This document shows positions 1-11,221 of a DNA stretch of 64,000 bases, one piece after another. The notes beneath the pieces are model-generated. The model was not told where the DNA came from. It was given only the letters and a program-made list of their open reading frames with translations, and ran no database searches. The position numbers and the translations under genes were made by a program. Every line of letters starts with the position of its first letter. Position 1 is the stretch's first letter. The DNA comes from Megaustenia siamemsis (taxonomy: Eukaryota; Mollusca; Gastropoda; Stylommatophora; Ariophantidae): NCBI GenBank assembly GCA_032433765.1, contig JAVIAB010000073.1, positions 68,987,087-69,051,086 on the forward strand. Direction: 5' to 3'.

Positions 1-282
1 CTAATAAATGTTGAGCTGAAGTTGAAAGTGTTGGGATGGAAGGTATAGATATTATAGCTTGTTTTAGACAAAATGGCAGCTTATTTATATTCGAGCCATG
101 GACTAAGCAATGTTTACTTTGAACACCACGATATCTGTTATTGCAGCGAGTTGGCAGATTTTTGAAAATGTATTCAAGGGTTTGAACATAAATGTTTGTT
201 CACAGTTCGTTAACCTTCACTGTAGATAAAGTCTTTATTTTGATGGCTTCGTTTGTGACCTTGGTAGCTAAGGACCTAACTT

Positions 283-1230
283 GTGCAAACGGATGGCATT
301 GGCAAGGATCATTTTGAATCTATGAAGTGGGCTCATTTTGTGTTTAATTCAAAAGCATATGTGCTTTTTACCAAAGACCTTTTTTTGGGGGGACTCAAGG
401 AAGATATCCCCGATGGAAGAATAAATTGTACTATTAGTCCCATAAATGATTCGCTTCCAGAGGTTTATGAAGTAAACAAAGCAGTTTTGTCATTGCAAGT
501 GAATAATGTCCACACCTATAATTGGTCAGGATTGTGTAGCAGCAGCAGCTTTATAGCGAACACAGAAAACATCATAGGATTGTCCTGTTCTGAAACTGCT
601 ATGCCATGCTACCCTAGAATTGCCTTTAATGGGATTACTGTGACCACAAACCACTCTTCATGTGTGTGCCACATATTTACACCCCAGAAAGAAATACTGA
701 ATATAACAACATCATATGCCGTCTGTGATATTAATGACCACAAACCAGGAGCCTCCTGTATGATTGATACAACTGTTGCACCAAGCACTTCATCAGCACA
801 GCCAGATCTATGGAATGTTAATCTGACATTGTTCTTGAATGATGTCCAAGTTAATGAGACATCAGAATCGTGTGGCAGCAGCTACATGAAGGGAGCAGAG
901 AACATCAAGTTCTGCTGCTATAAAGGAGACTTGCCTTGCTATCCCAGAATTGCCTAAAATGGGATCACTGTAGTTGAAAACTTCTCCTCTTGTGTAAACT
1001 ACACATTCACATCCAAGAGTGAATCAGTGAAGGTCACAAAATCATATTCTCTCTGTGGTTTTACTAACTACAGGTCAGGTGGCTTCTGTTGGATTGGAAA
1101 TGATAACTTACCACCACTGTGTGTCTATATGTTTGGAATTGGAGTCATCAACGATGGCCTAACATCATCAAGTGCTATGACGATCATAATTTTCGGGAGG
1201 ACTCGAACTTCCATGGTGTATGGTGGATAG
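283..1230 (+). pseudogene. Broken two-domain Cys-rich secreted-like protein fragment
   Basis: One reading frame is open over this span except for a single TAA at 955-957. It holds two tandem copies of a domain of about 105 residues. Both contain the motif PCYPRIA followed by NGITV, an SSC cysteine, an AVC/SLC cysteine and a final ASC/GFC cysteine. Several N-x-S/T sequons (NCT, NWS, NHS, NIT, NLT, NET, NFS) point to an extracellular glycoprotein. The stop falls in the second copy exactly where the first reads Phe-Asn. No credible start exists: the frame opens after a stop at 277 without an ATG, and the first in-frame Met is near 322, with no clear signal peptide. It could be an internal exon or a decayed copy. 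The last ~30 residues run into repeat K at about 1200. I do not recognise the family. Confidence 0.5.
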
Positions 1231-1632
1231 GCGGCAGGAACCATTGAAGGCTATGTCTGAAAAGTGTTCCTTCTTGCAGTTTTCTCATATTCCAAGTCCG
1301 GCTTGTTGCAGGAGCTACTGAGTTAAGTGCTCTGTGCACACCGTGAGCTGTGTGTCTCATCCGTTTTGATCCTGTTTCGATATCCCACTTGTTTACGATG
1401 AATGATGATATCGTATGACAGGGAACAGTTGGCTGTGTTCACTTTCTGCGTGGTTTCGCCTTATGTCTTTTGGCGTGTGCTGGGACTGCTACGATGGGGA
1501 CTACAGTTACCTTTCTTTGTTTGGGAGATGTGTTAGTAATTCAGATGATTCCACTGGCACGGGCGGTTGAGCAATTATGGATTTTAATTCGTTTGCAGTG
1601 ATACCGAAGCCTTCCATAACCAATAACCAATG
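1200..1632 (+). repeat. Interspersed repeat K, copy 1
   Basis: This segment matches two others in the window: 39415-39730 in the same orientation and 38688-39062 in reverse. Shared landmarks are GTTGCAGGAGCTACTGAG, CACACCGTGAGCTGTG and a 3' part reading GGCGGTTGAGCAATTATGG. No long reading frame, tRNA-like promoter or terminal inverted repeat was seen, so the class is unknown. Copy 1 extends about 100 bp further 5' than copy 3. Confidence 0.7.
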
Positions 1633-2102
1633 CACCCATTGAATGCCCCTTAAATGTTGGACAACAAAAGGGGTAAATGTTGAGTAAACATAAAGGGAGA
1701 AGTATGGTGTGATTTATAGCAAATTTCAGCTTAACTTGACTAAATCTCATTTTTTAGGAGCTGAATGCTCTCATCAGTCCATGGCCTTTCATTTAAAAGC
1801 TATGTGTCTTCCTCAGTTGTTCAGCCAATCAGAAAACTATATTAACAATTAATGAAGACACTGGTGGCATTGCAGATCAGGTAGTTGGCAGCAGAAAATT
1901 AACTGATAATTCACTGTTTTCCTGAAGTGATTACAATGTTTGGAGTTGGTTCACATGCAGTGTCTGTTCTATTTAGGTGTTGGAGGATCAAACTGGTCTC
2001 TTCTTATTAGTTGATTGGATCATGAGGGTCTGGCTTTGCTCTCCATCTGAACAGTGAATGGCTATAATTTTTTTTAAAATAATGGTCACTACTTCAGCCA
2101 TT
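1633..2102. other. No gene seen
   Basis: AT-rich sequence with no supported coding region or repeat. Its last 11 bases (cttcagccatt) are the left target site duplication of the following SINE. Confidence 0.5.
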
Positions 2103-2365
2103 AGGGAGCCGCGATAGCTCAGTGGTTAGTGAACTGGACTACCACGGACAAGGGGTAGGGTTCGATCCCAACCGACAGCTTCCGGGTTCACCCAGCCTTA
2201 AATGGGTACAGGATTTTTTTCTGGGAAAGTAAAGCAGCACGGGCGTAATACTGACCACATCACTCCAAGAATCATGTGCTGAAGGTATGTAAAATATAGG
2301 GTCACTAACACCATATTTCCCTATACGCTATTCGGCGTGACGGGGATACTTTACTTTTTTACTTA
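2103..2365 (+). mobile_element. SINE-1 copy 1 (tRNA-derived SINE)
   Basis: The 5' head is tRNA-like: GAGCCGCGATAGCTCAGTGG carries a pol III box A (TAGCTCAGTGGTTAG) and GGTTCGATCCC fits box B. The tRNA-unrelated body has the family landmarks GGGAAAGTAAAG, CGACCACATTAC-like sequence, ATCATGTGCTGAAGG and CCATATTCCCTATACGC, and it ends in TTTACTT. Near-identical 11-bp target duplications (cttcagccatt / tttcagccatt) flank it at 2092-2102 and 2366-2376, showing retrotransposition. Confidence 0.9.
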
Positions 2366-2451
2366 TTTCAGCCATTCTTGCTAATAATTTCTTATTGAAT
2401 ATGCTTATTAAATGTTGAATATTGTCCTTGTTGAAGTTTAAAGCTAAGCAG

Positions 2452-3615
2452 ATCCTAGTTTAGATAATTTATACAAGATCCTAGTTTAGATAAGGCAGCC
2501 ACAATAGTTCAGTGGTTAGTGAACTGGACTACAAAGGACAAGAGGTAGGGTTCAATCCCAAATGACGGCTTCCAGGTTCACCCAGCCTTTAATGAGTACC
2601 TGATTTTTTTCTGGGAAAGTAAAGCTGTACAGGTGTAATACTGACCACATTACTCCAAAAATCATGTGCCGAAGGTCTGTAAAATTTATGGTCACTAACA
2701 CCATATTCCCTATACACCACTTGGCGTGATGGGGGCACTTTACATTTTACCTAGTTTAGATAACTTACACAAGATACTAATTTAGATACTTACACAAGAT
2801 CCTAGTTTAGATACTTTACACATGATCCTAATTTAGATAACTTACACTAGATCCTAGTTTAGATAACTTACACTAGATCCTAGTTTAGATAACTTACACT
2901 AGATCCTAGTTTAGATAACTTATAGAAGTTTCTAGTTTAGATAACTTACACAAGATCCTAGTTTAGATAACTTATAGAAGATTCTAGTTTAGATAACTTA
3001 CACTAGATCCTAGTTTAGATAACTTACACTAGATCCTAGTTTAAATAACTTACACAAGATCCTAGTTTAAATAATTTACACAAGATCCTAGTTTAGATAA
3101 CTTACACACGATCCTAGTTTAGATAATTTACACGCGATCCTAGTTTAGATAACTTACACGCGATCCTAGTTTAGATAATTTACACTAGATCCTAGTTTAG
3201 ATAACTTACACAAGATCCTAGTTTAGATAATTTACACAAGATCCTAGTTTAGATAACTTACACAAGATCCTAGTTTAAATAATTTACACAAGATCCTAGT
3301 TTAGATAACTTACACAAGATACTAGTTTAGATAATTTACACAAGATCCTAGTTTAGATAAATTACACACAATCCTAGTTTAAATAATTTACACAAGATCC
3401 TAGTTTAGATAACTTACACAAGATCCTAGTTTAGATAACTTACACTAGATCCTAGTTTAGATAATTTACACAAGATCCTAGTATAGTTAACTTACGCTAG
3501 ATCCTAGTTTAGATAATTTACACAAGATCCTAGTTTAGATAAATTACACAAGATCCTGGTTTAGATAACTTACACAAGATCCTAGTTTAGATAAGTTACT
3601 CAAGATCCTAGTTAA
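2452..3615 (+). repeat. 26-bp minisatellite, ~35 units, split by a SINE
   Basis: The unit is approximately CTAGTTTAGATAACTTACAC plus AAGATC (26 bp). About two units precede a SINE-1 insertion at 2494-2750 and roughly 33 follow it. Variation is mostly single substitutions (ACAC/ACTA/ACGC; AACTT/AATTT). Read on the minus strand each unit carries GTAAGTTATCTAAACTAG, which resembles a splice donor followed by an AG. Confidence 0.95.
2494..2750 (+). mobile_element. SINE-1 copy 2, inside the minisatellite
   Basis: Same family as the copy at 2103 but more diverged (GGCAGCCACAATAGTTCAGTGG; box B GGTTCAATCCC). It is bounded by CTAGTTTAGATAA at 2481-2493 and 2751-2763. This is a 13-bp target duplication taken from the minisatellite unit itself. 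Confidence 0.9.
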
Positions 3616-3913
3616 CTTATCTGTTATTCATTACTTGTGATTCCAACGTGCAATAGAAAGTAAACAACTGATTAATTAATCAATTAAAAGTGCAGATAAC
3701 AGACGACAATCTATGATGTACAGCCGGAAAAGCTGATTTTTAATAAGGTAAAAAAATAAAATAAAAAACATAACAAAAAATCAATGAGTAAAGGTCATTA
3801 AAAATAGTAGACAGTGAAGAGCTGTCAATATGCTAATATGGTACCATCTAACTCATGATATTCTCATTTTAATAGTGATAAGCAAATTAAATAACATGGT
3901 GTTACACATTGCT
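3616..3913. other. No gene seen
   Basis: AT-rich unique-looking sequence between the minisatellite and the next SINE; no coding or RNA feature supported. Confidence 0.5.
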
Positions 3914-4198
3914 ACTTGGAGCCGCAATAGCTCATACTTGGAGCCGCAATAGCTCATTGATTAGTGGAACTGGACCACAGTGGGCAAGAGGTCAGGTTCG
4001 ATCCTGATCGATGGTTTCTGGATTCACCCAACCTTCAACGGCTACTGGTTTTTTTCTGGGAAAGTAAAGCAGCACGGCGTAATACCGACCACATTATCCC
4101 AAAAATCATGTACCGAAGGTCTATAAAAATTACGTTCACTAACACCATATTCCCTATATGCCATTTGGCGTGACGGGACTCTACTTTTTTTTTACTTA
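3914..4198 (+). mobile_element. SINE-1 copy 3 with duplicated head
   Basis: SINE-1 body as in the other copies, ending in TTTTTTTTTACTTA. The first 22 bp (acttggagccgcaatagctcat) occur twice in tandem at 3914-3935 and 3936-3957, duplicating part of the box A region. CATTGCTACT on the left and CATTGTTGCTACT on the right probably represent the target duplication. Confidence 0.85.
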
Positions 4199-4924
4199 CG
4201 CATTGTTGCTACTGTTGTCATTATTATCAAAGAAACAATTCAAATTACTGCCCTTGTTATAACTACTCTGTTTAATAACACTAGGGAATGAAAACAATTG
4301 ATATATTTAGCTATCCTGGCTGTGCTACCATATATTAAAACCAGTTTCTCCAGTGGTAAATTTAAGTTGTGCATCGGATGAGTGATATTTTGCTAAACAC
4401 ATTCCTTACCAAGGGATTTAACACACTGGCTATTTTTCACAAATCTCTCTAATTTGGCATAACAGCAAGAAAATAAATGAAAATTGATCTAGCACATGTG
4501 GTTTGTTGCAGACAATTTATTCAAGAAGTCTTGAAAAAGAGGTTAAATATAAGAATTACAAGGTTTTTAATGGAAATAATTTGCAAAAATGTCAATGAAT
4601 TAAAAGTTGCAACTAGGTCCAGGACTCAATGCATCGTTAACTAGTCAGTTTTTGTGGCTCATGGTATGGAAAGAGTTAATTGTATTGGACAATAAATTCA
4701 TATAAAAACTACATGAAGTCTTGTTGTGGTGTGGTGCATGATGTATTGTTCAGGGGCAGTGTGTGATATATAATGAGTTAGAGAAAAAAAAACAAAGGAC
4801 AGAAAATTGAAATGTCAAAACTTGCATTTTACCTTCATCCATGTAGCTGGCAGGACAAAATGTGCAATAATACGCAGGAGTTTCATTATTTGATAAAACA
4901 AGGTCACAGCATAGAAGTATAGAA
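4199..4924. other. No gene seen; one candidate 14-nt minus-strand exon
   Basis: AT-rich. On the minus strand, positions 4833-4846 form a 14-nt segment. It is preceded by a pyrimidine-rich acceptor (TTGTCCTGCCAG) and followed by GTAAAATGC. It may be a micro-exon but does not read in frame with the candidates at 11-21 kb, so I give it little weight. Confidence 0.25.
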
Positions 4925-5235
4925 ATACTGAGGAAAAAACAGTGGAAAACAATGTTGTGTTGAAATCATGAGGAAAAAACGGTGGAAAAAGTGTTATCAG
5001 AAAATCTTGAAGAAATAAACAATAGAAAACAATGTTGTATAGAATTCATGAGGAAAAAAAAAATAGTGGAAAACTATAAAAATCTTGAGGAAAAAAACAG
5101 TGGAAAATGAGGTACAGACATCCTGAAAAGAAAGAGTGAAAAAAATGTTGATGTTATATAGATATCCGGAGCAAAAATGGTGGAAAACAATGTTGTATTG
5201 AAATCCAAGGAAACTCAATGGGAAACAATGTTCAA
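4925..5235 (+). repeat. Degenerate A-rich minisatellite
   Basis: Five or six imperfect copies of a unit of about 45-60 bp built on TGAGGAAAAAACAGTGGAAA followed by ACAATGTTGTATTGAA. Spacing is irregular and copies are strongly diverged. Confidence 0.65.
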
Positions 5236-5563
5236 TAAATCAAAATGTAATCAAATGTGAACTAAAAAATAAATAATACAATTCACAATAGAACAAACAC
5301 TTTTTTTTTCAAAAATACAAACATTGACAAATGTAAATTGCTAAGTAAAAAATATGAAATAAATAATGCAGAAGAAATAAATAGACATTATATGTTAAAT
5401 ATAAAAATTACACAGTGCAATGGTTGAACAATGGAAATATTAGTTTAAAACAAAGATGTGGTGTTAGTGCCAACAATATGACCATCAGTATAAGTATGGG
5501 TGATTTGTGAGTATTACTCAAGGTAGCCCTACACTTCAAGAAAAAAATATGGCAGGTAACCAG

Positions 5564-5893
5564 GCGGGGGCTGAGTGGTCTAGAGATTAGATGTCAGTCT
5601 CTCGACAAGAAGATCCTGGGTTCAAATAAATTTAAAAAAAAAGGTGGTGGAAAGTTTTAACTTTGAATCAGTGCTTTCTTTGTGGCTAAACCCTCCCCTG
5701 GTCTCTGTGTAATGAGACCTGATGTCTAGCCCTCTAGGACAATGGCAAAACATAGAAGGACCTCATTATAATTCTGTGAACTCTTCAAAGTTGGAAATAG
5801 ATAAGAGTTGGACAAAAATGACTACTGTCCTGGCAAGACTGAGATGATAAAATGTACACACAAATGTCAAAACTCTCAAAGACAAAAAAAAAA
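5564..5893 (+). mobile_element. SINE-3 (tRNA Ser/Leu-like head), single copy
   Basis: GGGGCTGAGTGGTCTAGAGA followed by CTGGGTTCAAAT resembles boxes A and B of a class II tRNA. The sequence then departs from a tRNA into a body of about 270 bp that ends near an A-tract at 5883-5892. No target duplication was found and no second copy is present here, so the 3' boundary is approximate. Confidence 0.5.
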
Positions 5894-7960
5894 TGAGAGC
5901 ACTCATAAAATCAAGGAATATCTGCTTCTATGGCGAAAGATACCTGAGCATTGGCTGACAGTGTGATAAATAAGAAAGAGCGATGTTCTCACATAATTTA
6001 GTCACTCTGGACTTCATGATCTATAAAGCTGGTGTACACAAACAAACAAGTGGTACCCACTTTCATGGCAAACTTTAAAGTCATGTTGTTTGGGGAAAAA
6101 GTCACCATATTTGAAAACAAAGACAGATTTCCTGTAAATTCTACATTTTAAATATTATTTTATCAACAACAACAAAAAAAACACACGAAAAGAAACTCCA
6201 GAAAAAAAAAACAAGTAGCTAAATGAGAGAAATAAAAAATATTTCACTCAGGCTAACTTAGCCAATCCATTTCTGTTTCAAGCTCTTTGTAGAGATTATA
6301 TCATGTCACTGTTGTGATATATGATTATATCTTAGTCTTTACAATCATAATCTTTACAATCATAGTCATTAAAATTCAACAAATATTTATTTTGTAATTA
6401 ATATACACAGATACAATGTCTGTCTTTGATTACCTAGCATGAAGCATACAAACAGGAGGTACATAAGAAGGCACGTGCAGTTATTTCTAGTGAAGTTTGT
6501 TATGCCACATTGCATACGGGCAAGTGAGGCTTCAATAAAGTTACACCTGTTTTAAAACATAAAATAGACATGATGGTTGCTGTAACATAAACATTTCACA
6601 TTGAAACATTTTATAGTAAAAAAATAATTCATGTTACCATCACATATTCTTAATTTACTTAGTTACAATTTTACTTATTAGTGTATCAGGAATATTGTTG
6701 TTATTCTCTGAATATATTTGCATTCAATTACTATGTGATCAAATAATGTGAGTTTGGAAGTTATAGTAGTGATTATGTCATGGCTTTACAACTCTAAGAT
6801 ACATTTCAAAATGGGTGGACACACTTCAGGCAACCGAACTAAAAATGTGCACCTGGTTCAAAGAGTTCAGATGTAACAGCAGTATCAATAATACAGCATT
6901 TTAGGATTTATATAGAATGGCTAAGTTACCATAAGAATACCCTGTTACTGTTGTGTCGATATAACCCTTACTGTTCCAGACACACTGTACAAATAAAAGT
7001 AATAGAAGCAGGTCCTGGGCATATATATTTAGCTTCCTGCTATCATCATACAGTCATCTAATACTTGTGCAGGTGAGAGCATTTTCTAGCATTTAAGATG
7101 CACTTTCTTCTTTGAAAATAGATCTGAAAAACAATTTGTATCCACTGATACTCAGTTTTTAATTACTGGAGATTTCAGTGCATGTGATGTCATCGACTAT
7201 CACAACTGTGTTTATTTGAGAACTCCAATTTTTAAATGTATAAATTTATTGTTGGATTTTCTTAAATTTGTTGACAAGTTATGGCTTGAAAATATCCCCA
7301 ACATTTTTACAACATGGCAAGACAAGTGCTTGAGTGTGCTAAAGAGCAAGTTTTATCCTGCTGTCTTGATAGGACAACATTCCAACTGACTGGATGGTAC
7401 AGAGGACAATTTGTTACTTGAGGGCTCAGATTTTGATTTAGAAGAGGCTTCAAGAGACTTCACTTATCTCTGGAGAGATGAATGTCTGAGTTTTGATGAA
7501 GATTAAAATGTATTATTTACAAGTTAGATTAGGTATTTGTTGAAAGCAGATTGATTTGTATTACCTAAAATACTGTAAATTAATTGCAATTTTCAGTGAT
7601 AAAGTTTTTTTCCAAAGAATGTGTACCAAAAAAAGGGGGCGGGGGGCATCTTATACGTCAGCAAATACAATAAATATCTACTTGACCCTCTACTGAGAAC
7701 CTGGTCTTAAATGACACCATCCATGTCTAAAAGTATTCACAAAGCTAGAAGTTCTTGCTGTAGATAAACTTATCAACTTGCAGCATAGAGGTAGTATAGT
7801 TCAACTCCAAAATAACACCTGGGTCATATAATTATAATGATATAAACATAAGCATCTTTTCTTCATTAGTTGTGAATATTATCTGGTGAAATAACTTTAG
7901 ATCATCACAACATATAATGTCTTTACAGAAGATTCTCCAACACTTTACTTCAACAATATA
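5894..7960. other. No gene seen; possible DNA-transposon end and one plus-strand micro-exon candidate
   Basis: About 2 kb of AT-rich sequence without a supported gene. Two weak items: GGGGGGCATCTTATACGTCA near 7641-7661 resembles the terminus of a cut-and-paste element. Also, 7054-7072 is a 19-nt segment with a plus-strand acceptor (ATCATCATACAG) and a GTGAGAGC donor. Neither is corroborated. Confidence 0.35.
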
Positions 7961-9296
7961 CTGAAGGGAGGTCAAAAAGTAATGCACACCAATTTTTTTC
8001 TCGGAAACTATTCGGGCAAAATGTGTGAAATTTTCACAGATTGTAGCTGAACATCCCCTTGACACTACCTATTTGTCAACATAATCTCCGTCCAAGCGTA
8101 TTGCCTTACGCCAACGCGAAACTAGGTCATGAATGCCTCGTTTGTACCAAGTTTTGTCCTGCTCGCGTAGCCATTTTTTAACTGCACGGATCACATCCTC
8201 ATCATTGTCAAAGTGTTTCCCACGCAGGGATTTTTTGAGTGGTCCAAACAGATGGAAATCTGAGGGAGCCAGATCAGGGCTGTAAGGAGGATGGGGCAGT
8301 ACAGTCCAACCAAATTTGTTGTGGCTTCCCGTGTTACCAGACTTGTGTGAGGGCGTGCATTGTCATGTTGAAGCAACAAATCTGCAGATGGCTTATTAGG
8401 CCGAACTCTGTGGAACCGATTTTGAGTTTTGTCAGTGTATTGATGTAAACTGTCGAGTTGATTGTCTCACCTCTTGTCATTACATCAACAAGAATCCCAC
8501 CATCAATGTCCCAGAAGACAGTGATCATCACCTTTCCGGCTGATGGAGATGTTTTGAATTTTTTTCTTTTTGGTGACTGCGGATGATGCCATTCCATTGA
8601 CTGCATTTTTGTTTCAGGCTCATAATAATGTGCCCACGTTTCGTCACCGGTAACAATTTTTGACAAAAACATTTCTCCTTCAACACCGAAACGCTCCAAC
8701 AATTCAGAACAGAATGTTTTCCTTTGAACTCTGTGATCATTTGTTAGGCACAGAGGAACCCATCGAGCGCAAATCTTTGAATATCCGAGAGTTTTAAAAA
8801 TTGCGATTGCACTTCCCTTGCTGACTGTAAGCTGCAATGCCAATTGCTGACTAGTGATACGCCTATCCTTACGAATAATGGCATCAGCCCGGTTTAACAT
8901 GTCTGTGCTGGTAGCCGAGGCAACACGTCCAGAACGCGGTAAATCATGCAGCTCCACTCGTACACTTTCTGCAGCTTTAATTCTCTGAACCCAGCGACTA
9001 ACTGTGCTCCTATCGACTGCAGAACATTTGTACACTGCACACAGTCGTTTATGAATGTTTGCCACAGTTTCTTTTCCGCAACCAGAAATTCTATGACAAT
9101 TCGCTGTTTGTAACGGACATTGTTGACAAGCTCCATTTTAACGGTTCATATATTGCATAATATTTTGCAGAATGCTGTGCAATTTGGTGCACATAATTGG
9201 AACATGTCATGTTTTAAGTGTGCAAAATTTCATATTCCTATCTTTATTATTAGCCGAGAAAAAAATTGGTGTGCATTACTTTTTGACCTCCCTACG
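7961..9296 (-). mobile_element. Complete mariner element
   Basis: A 1336-bp element, the normal length for mariner. Its ends carry near-perfect inverted repeats: AGGGAGGTCAAAAAGTAATG at the left and the reverse complement at the right, continuing through GCACACCAATTTTTTTCTCGG. TA dinucleotides lie at 7959-7960 and 9297-9298, matching the mariner TA target. The outermost 3-4 bases differ between the two ends (CTGA versus CGT). The transposase inside is broken. Confidence 0.9.
8069..9136 (-). pseudogene. Mariner transposase, two frameshifts
   Basis: This transposase would cut and paste the flanking element. It runs from an ATG at 9134-9136 to a TAG at 8069-8071, about 356 codons against about 345 in the family. 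It has an N-terminal helix-turn-helix region, then the catalytic region. TGDETW carries the first Asp, HDNARPHTS the second, and SPDLAPSDFHLF the third, as in the mariner DD34D triad. Frameshifts near 9077 (after the first ~20 codons) and near 8370 (just before HDNARPH) break the frame. All three catalytic Asp codons survive, so inactivation looks fairly recent. Confidence 0.9.
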
Positions 9297-10014
9297 TACA
9301 TAATCTTTAATCCACACTTGTCAATATCACTCTGTAGTCTCTTGTGTTCACTAAATCTGTCATCTTCTTTGAATAAACATCCTTTAAATCATTCAATTAG
9401 ACAATCCAACATGTGTACATAAATTGTATGACTATCACTGTCATATCATCAAGAATTAGACTATTCATAAGCTATCAATACAAAGTAACTTCACAAGTTA
9501 GTAACCATTCTTGCAGCACATTGACTACTACCTCTCAGTACATAAGGTTTTAACAATGCAACTGAACAGATTTCAGAGACAACATTTTTCATGGACTTTT
9601 TGGTTTTAAATATCAATCTATATGCTTTATGTTTATCTAACACATAACATATCACATAAGAATTTGAAGGCAATTGACCAGAGAATTAGACCAATAAAAA
9701 AGATGCTACAAAGACATGTAAAATAAAAAAATGGGGGATAAATGATCAAAACAATAAAAAATGAAAAAGTGAAAACATAACTGCCAACACACATTTACCT
9801 ACATAGAGATCTGGTCATAGTAATTCAAAATGAATTAAATTGTTAAAAAAAAAAAAAAAAAAGCAATATGTATTCAAGTAGTTATGAAAGTTTTGTTGAT
9901 GTAGCATCCACAATTACAACCAAAAAAAAACAACAACAATTTTTCAACTCTTTGAAGAAAAAAAATCACAATATTCACATTTTTTAAACTACAAAAAAAA
10001 AATGCACAGATGTT
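9297..10014. other. No gene seen
   Basis: AT-rich sequence with long A-tracts (9846-9862); no coding feature supported. Confidence 0.5.
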
Positions 10015-10515
10015 ATACTTCATGAAATACCTTAAAGGATCCTTTTGGATGCAGTTGTGGTTGCATTTCACATTCTAAGCATAAAAATGGGTATGTTCAT
10101 GCATTCCCATAGTTGAACGGTGGATGGAAAGGAAAATTGTTTACAGTGTGCCCAATTATGGCTGATCAATCAGACTCAGAATAGGTTTAGAAGTGCTATG
10201 ACTGGATTTTGCAGTTAAATTGTTAAATTAATGGTTCTCTTGTTAATTTACCACTTCCTTGCCTTTACCTCTGAGTGTTTTTTTTCTTTTAGGCTGGAAG
10301 AACATATTCCTCATCACTGTCATCTTGTTGATCACAAGTATCAAACAAAAAACTTTCATTTTAATTTAAATCCAGATCTAGATCACTCAAATCACTGCTG
10401 CTGTTATTATTGACACTGTTGCTTTCCGAAACATACAAGTAAATTGACTGTCTTCTTCTGTCATCATCAAATAAATTCTAGCATCAGAATCACTACTACT
10501 AAATGCCATTTCATT
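10015..10515 (-). pseudogene. Internally deleted piggyBac-like transposase remnant
   Basis: Two ends of a piggyBac-type transposase seem to be joined. At the 5' end, an ATG near 10510 begins MAFSSSDSDAR, followed by more acidic S/D-rich sequence (SSSDLSDLDLDLN, then DDSDEEY). At the 3' end, near 10020-10075, the minus strand reads CEMQPQLHPKGSFKVFHE. This resembles the C-terminal Cys/His segment of piggyBac proteins (C-x2-QPGLHPxxCFKxYH pattern). The DDE core is missing and there are frameshifts and stops. I did not find convincing TTAA-flanked termini. An unrelated acidic gene fragment is the alternative. Confidence 0.4.
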
Positions 10516-11190
10516 CAGCTGTTTACAATGTTAGTGATAAACCCTGTTAATCCATAAAAAATAAAAAACACACTTAATCATACAATATTTTGTAAATACC
10601 TTGCACAGAAGGAAGAAATAACTCTTCATCGATTGATATTTACAGGAAACTATATAAAATAGTAAATGTAAAAGTTGGTACATGGTTTACATCGCAGAGT
10701 GTAGTGAATCGTATTTAAAGAGTAATCCTTTTCCTGGATTTGCTTTAACTACAATTAATTTTTCTCATGCTCTAATATCGCCAGTCTATATTTAGCTAAT
10801 AGTTCAGTCATCTTCTTATTCACTCAAGTGTCTGGTGTTAGTTCTCTACTGCTGATCTAAATATATTTGTATCTCAAGTGTTCTAGTTATTCTTATTTTT
10901 CAACTGTTTACCCATTCTGAACTGTAAACCTTGTTTCCTTTCTTCATCCCTCACTACTGCATACTTTCTATTTTCTTTACCGTGACAAGGAAAGGTAATA
11001 AAAGAACAAAAGAACATTTGCTTCCTAGCCTCTAAGTTCTGCAACACAGCACAACAACGTTAATAATACATTTCACATCATTGTGTCTTTATTAAATAAT
11101 ATAGTTCCACCTTTACTTTATTACAAATATCACTGGTTTTTTAACAAGCATAAATGAGCCAAGTAATGAAAATTATGACAATGTTCATAC
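10516..11190. other. No gene seen
   Basis: AT-rich, no coding feature supported. A minus-strand 50-nt segment with an acceptor (TTACTATTTTATATAG) and a GTATTT donor near 10.6 kb was considered but does not fit the neighbouring candidate exons. Confidence 0.4.
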
Positions 11191-11221
11191 CTTTTACGGT
11201 TGTTTGGTCTCACTTCACAGT
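11191..11221 (-). other. Candidate 31-nt micro-exon
   Basis: On the minus strand the segment is preceded by ATTTTTCACGTATTCCTCAG and followed by GTATGAACA, so both splice sites look functional. Joined to the three candidates upstream it continues their frame, reading CEVRPNNRK after a split Asp codon. Expression is not shown, so this is a hypothesis. Confidence 0.35.

Noticed and set aside
2107..2180. tRNA gene (box A and box B present)
   Set aside because: The same head recurs eight times fused to a common non-tRNA tail and flanked by target duplications, so it is a SINE head.
2751..3615. CRISPR-like array
   Set aside because: Units are contiguous with no unique spacers, and the genome is eukaryotic; it is a minisatellite.
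10270..10294. 25-nt micro-exon encoding PKRKKTLR on the minus strand
   Set aside because: It sits inside the acidic/basic N-terminal part of the piggyBac-like remnant and its acceptor is weak.
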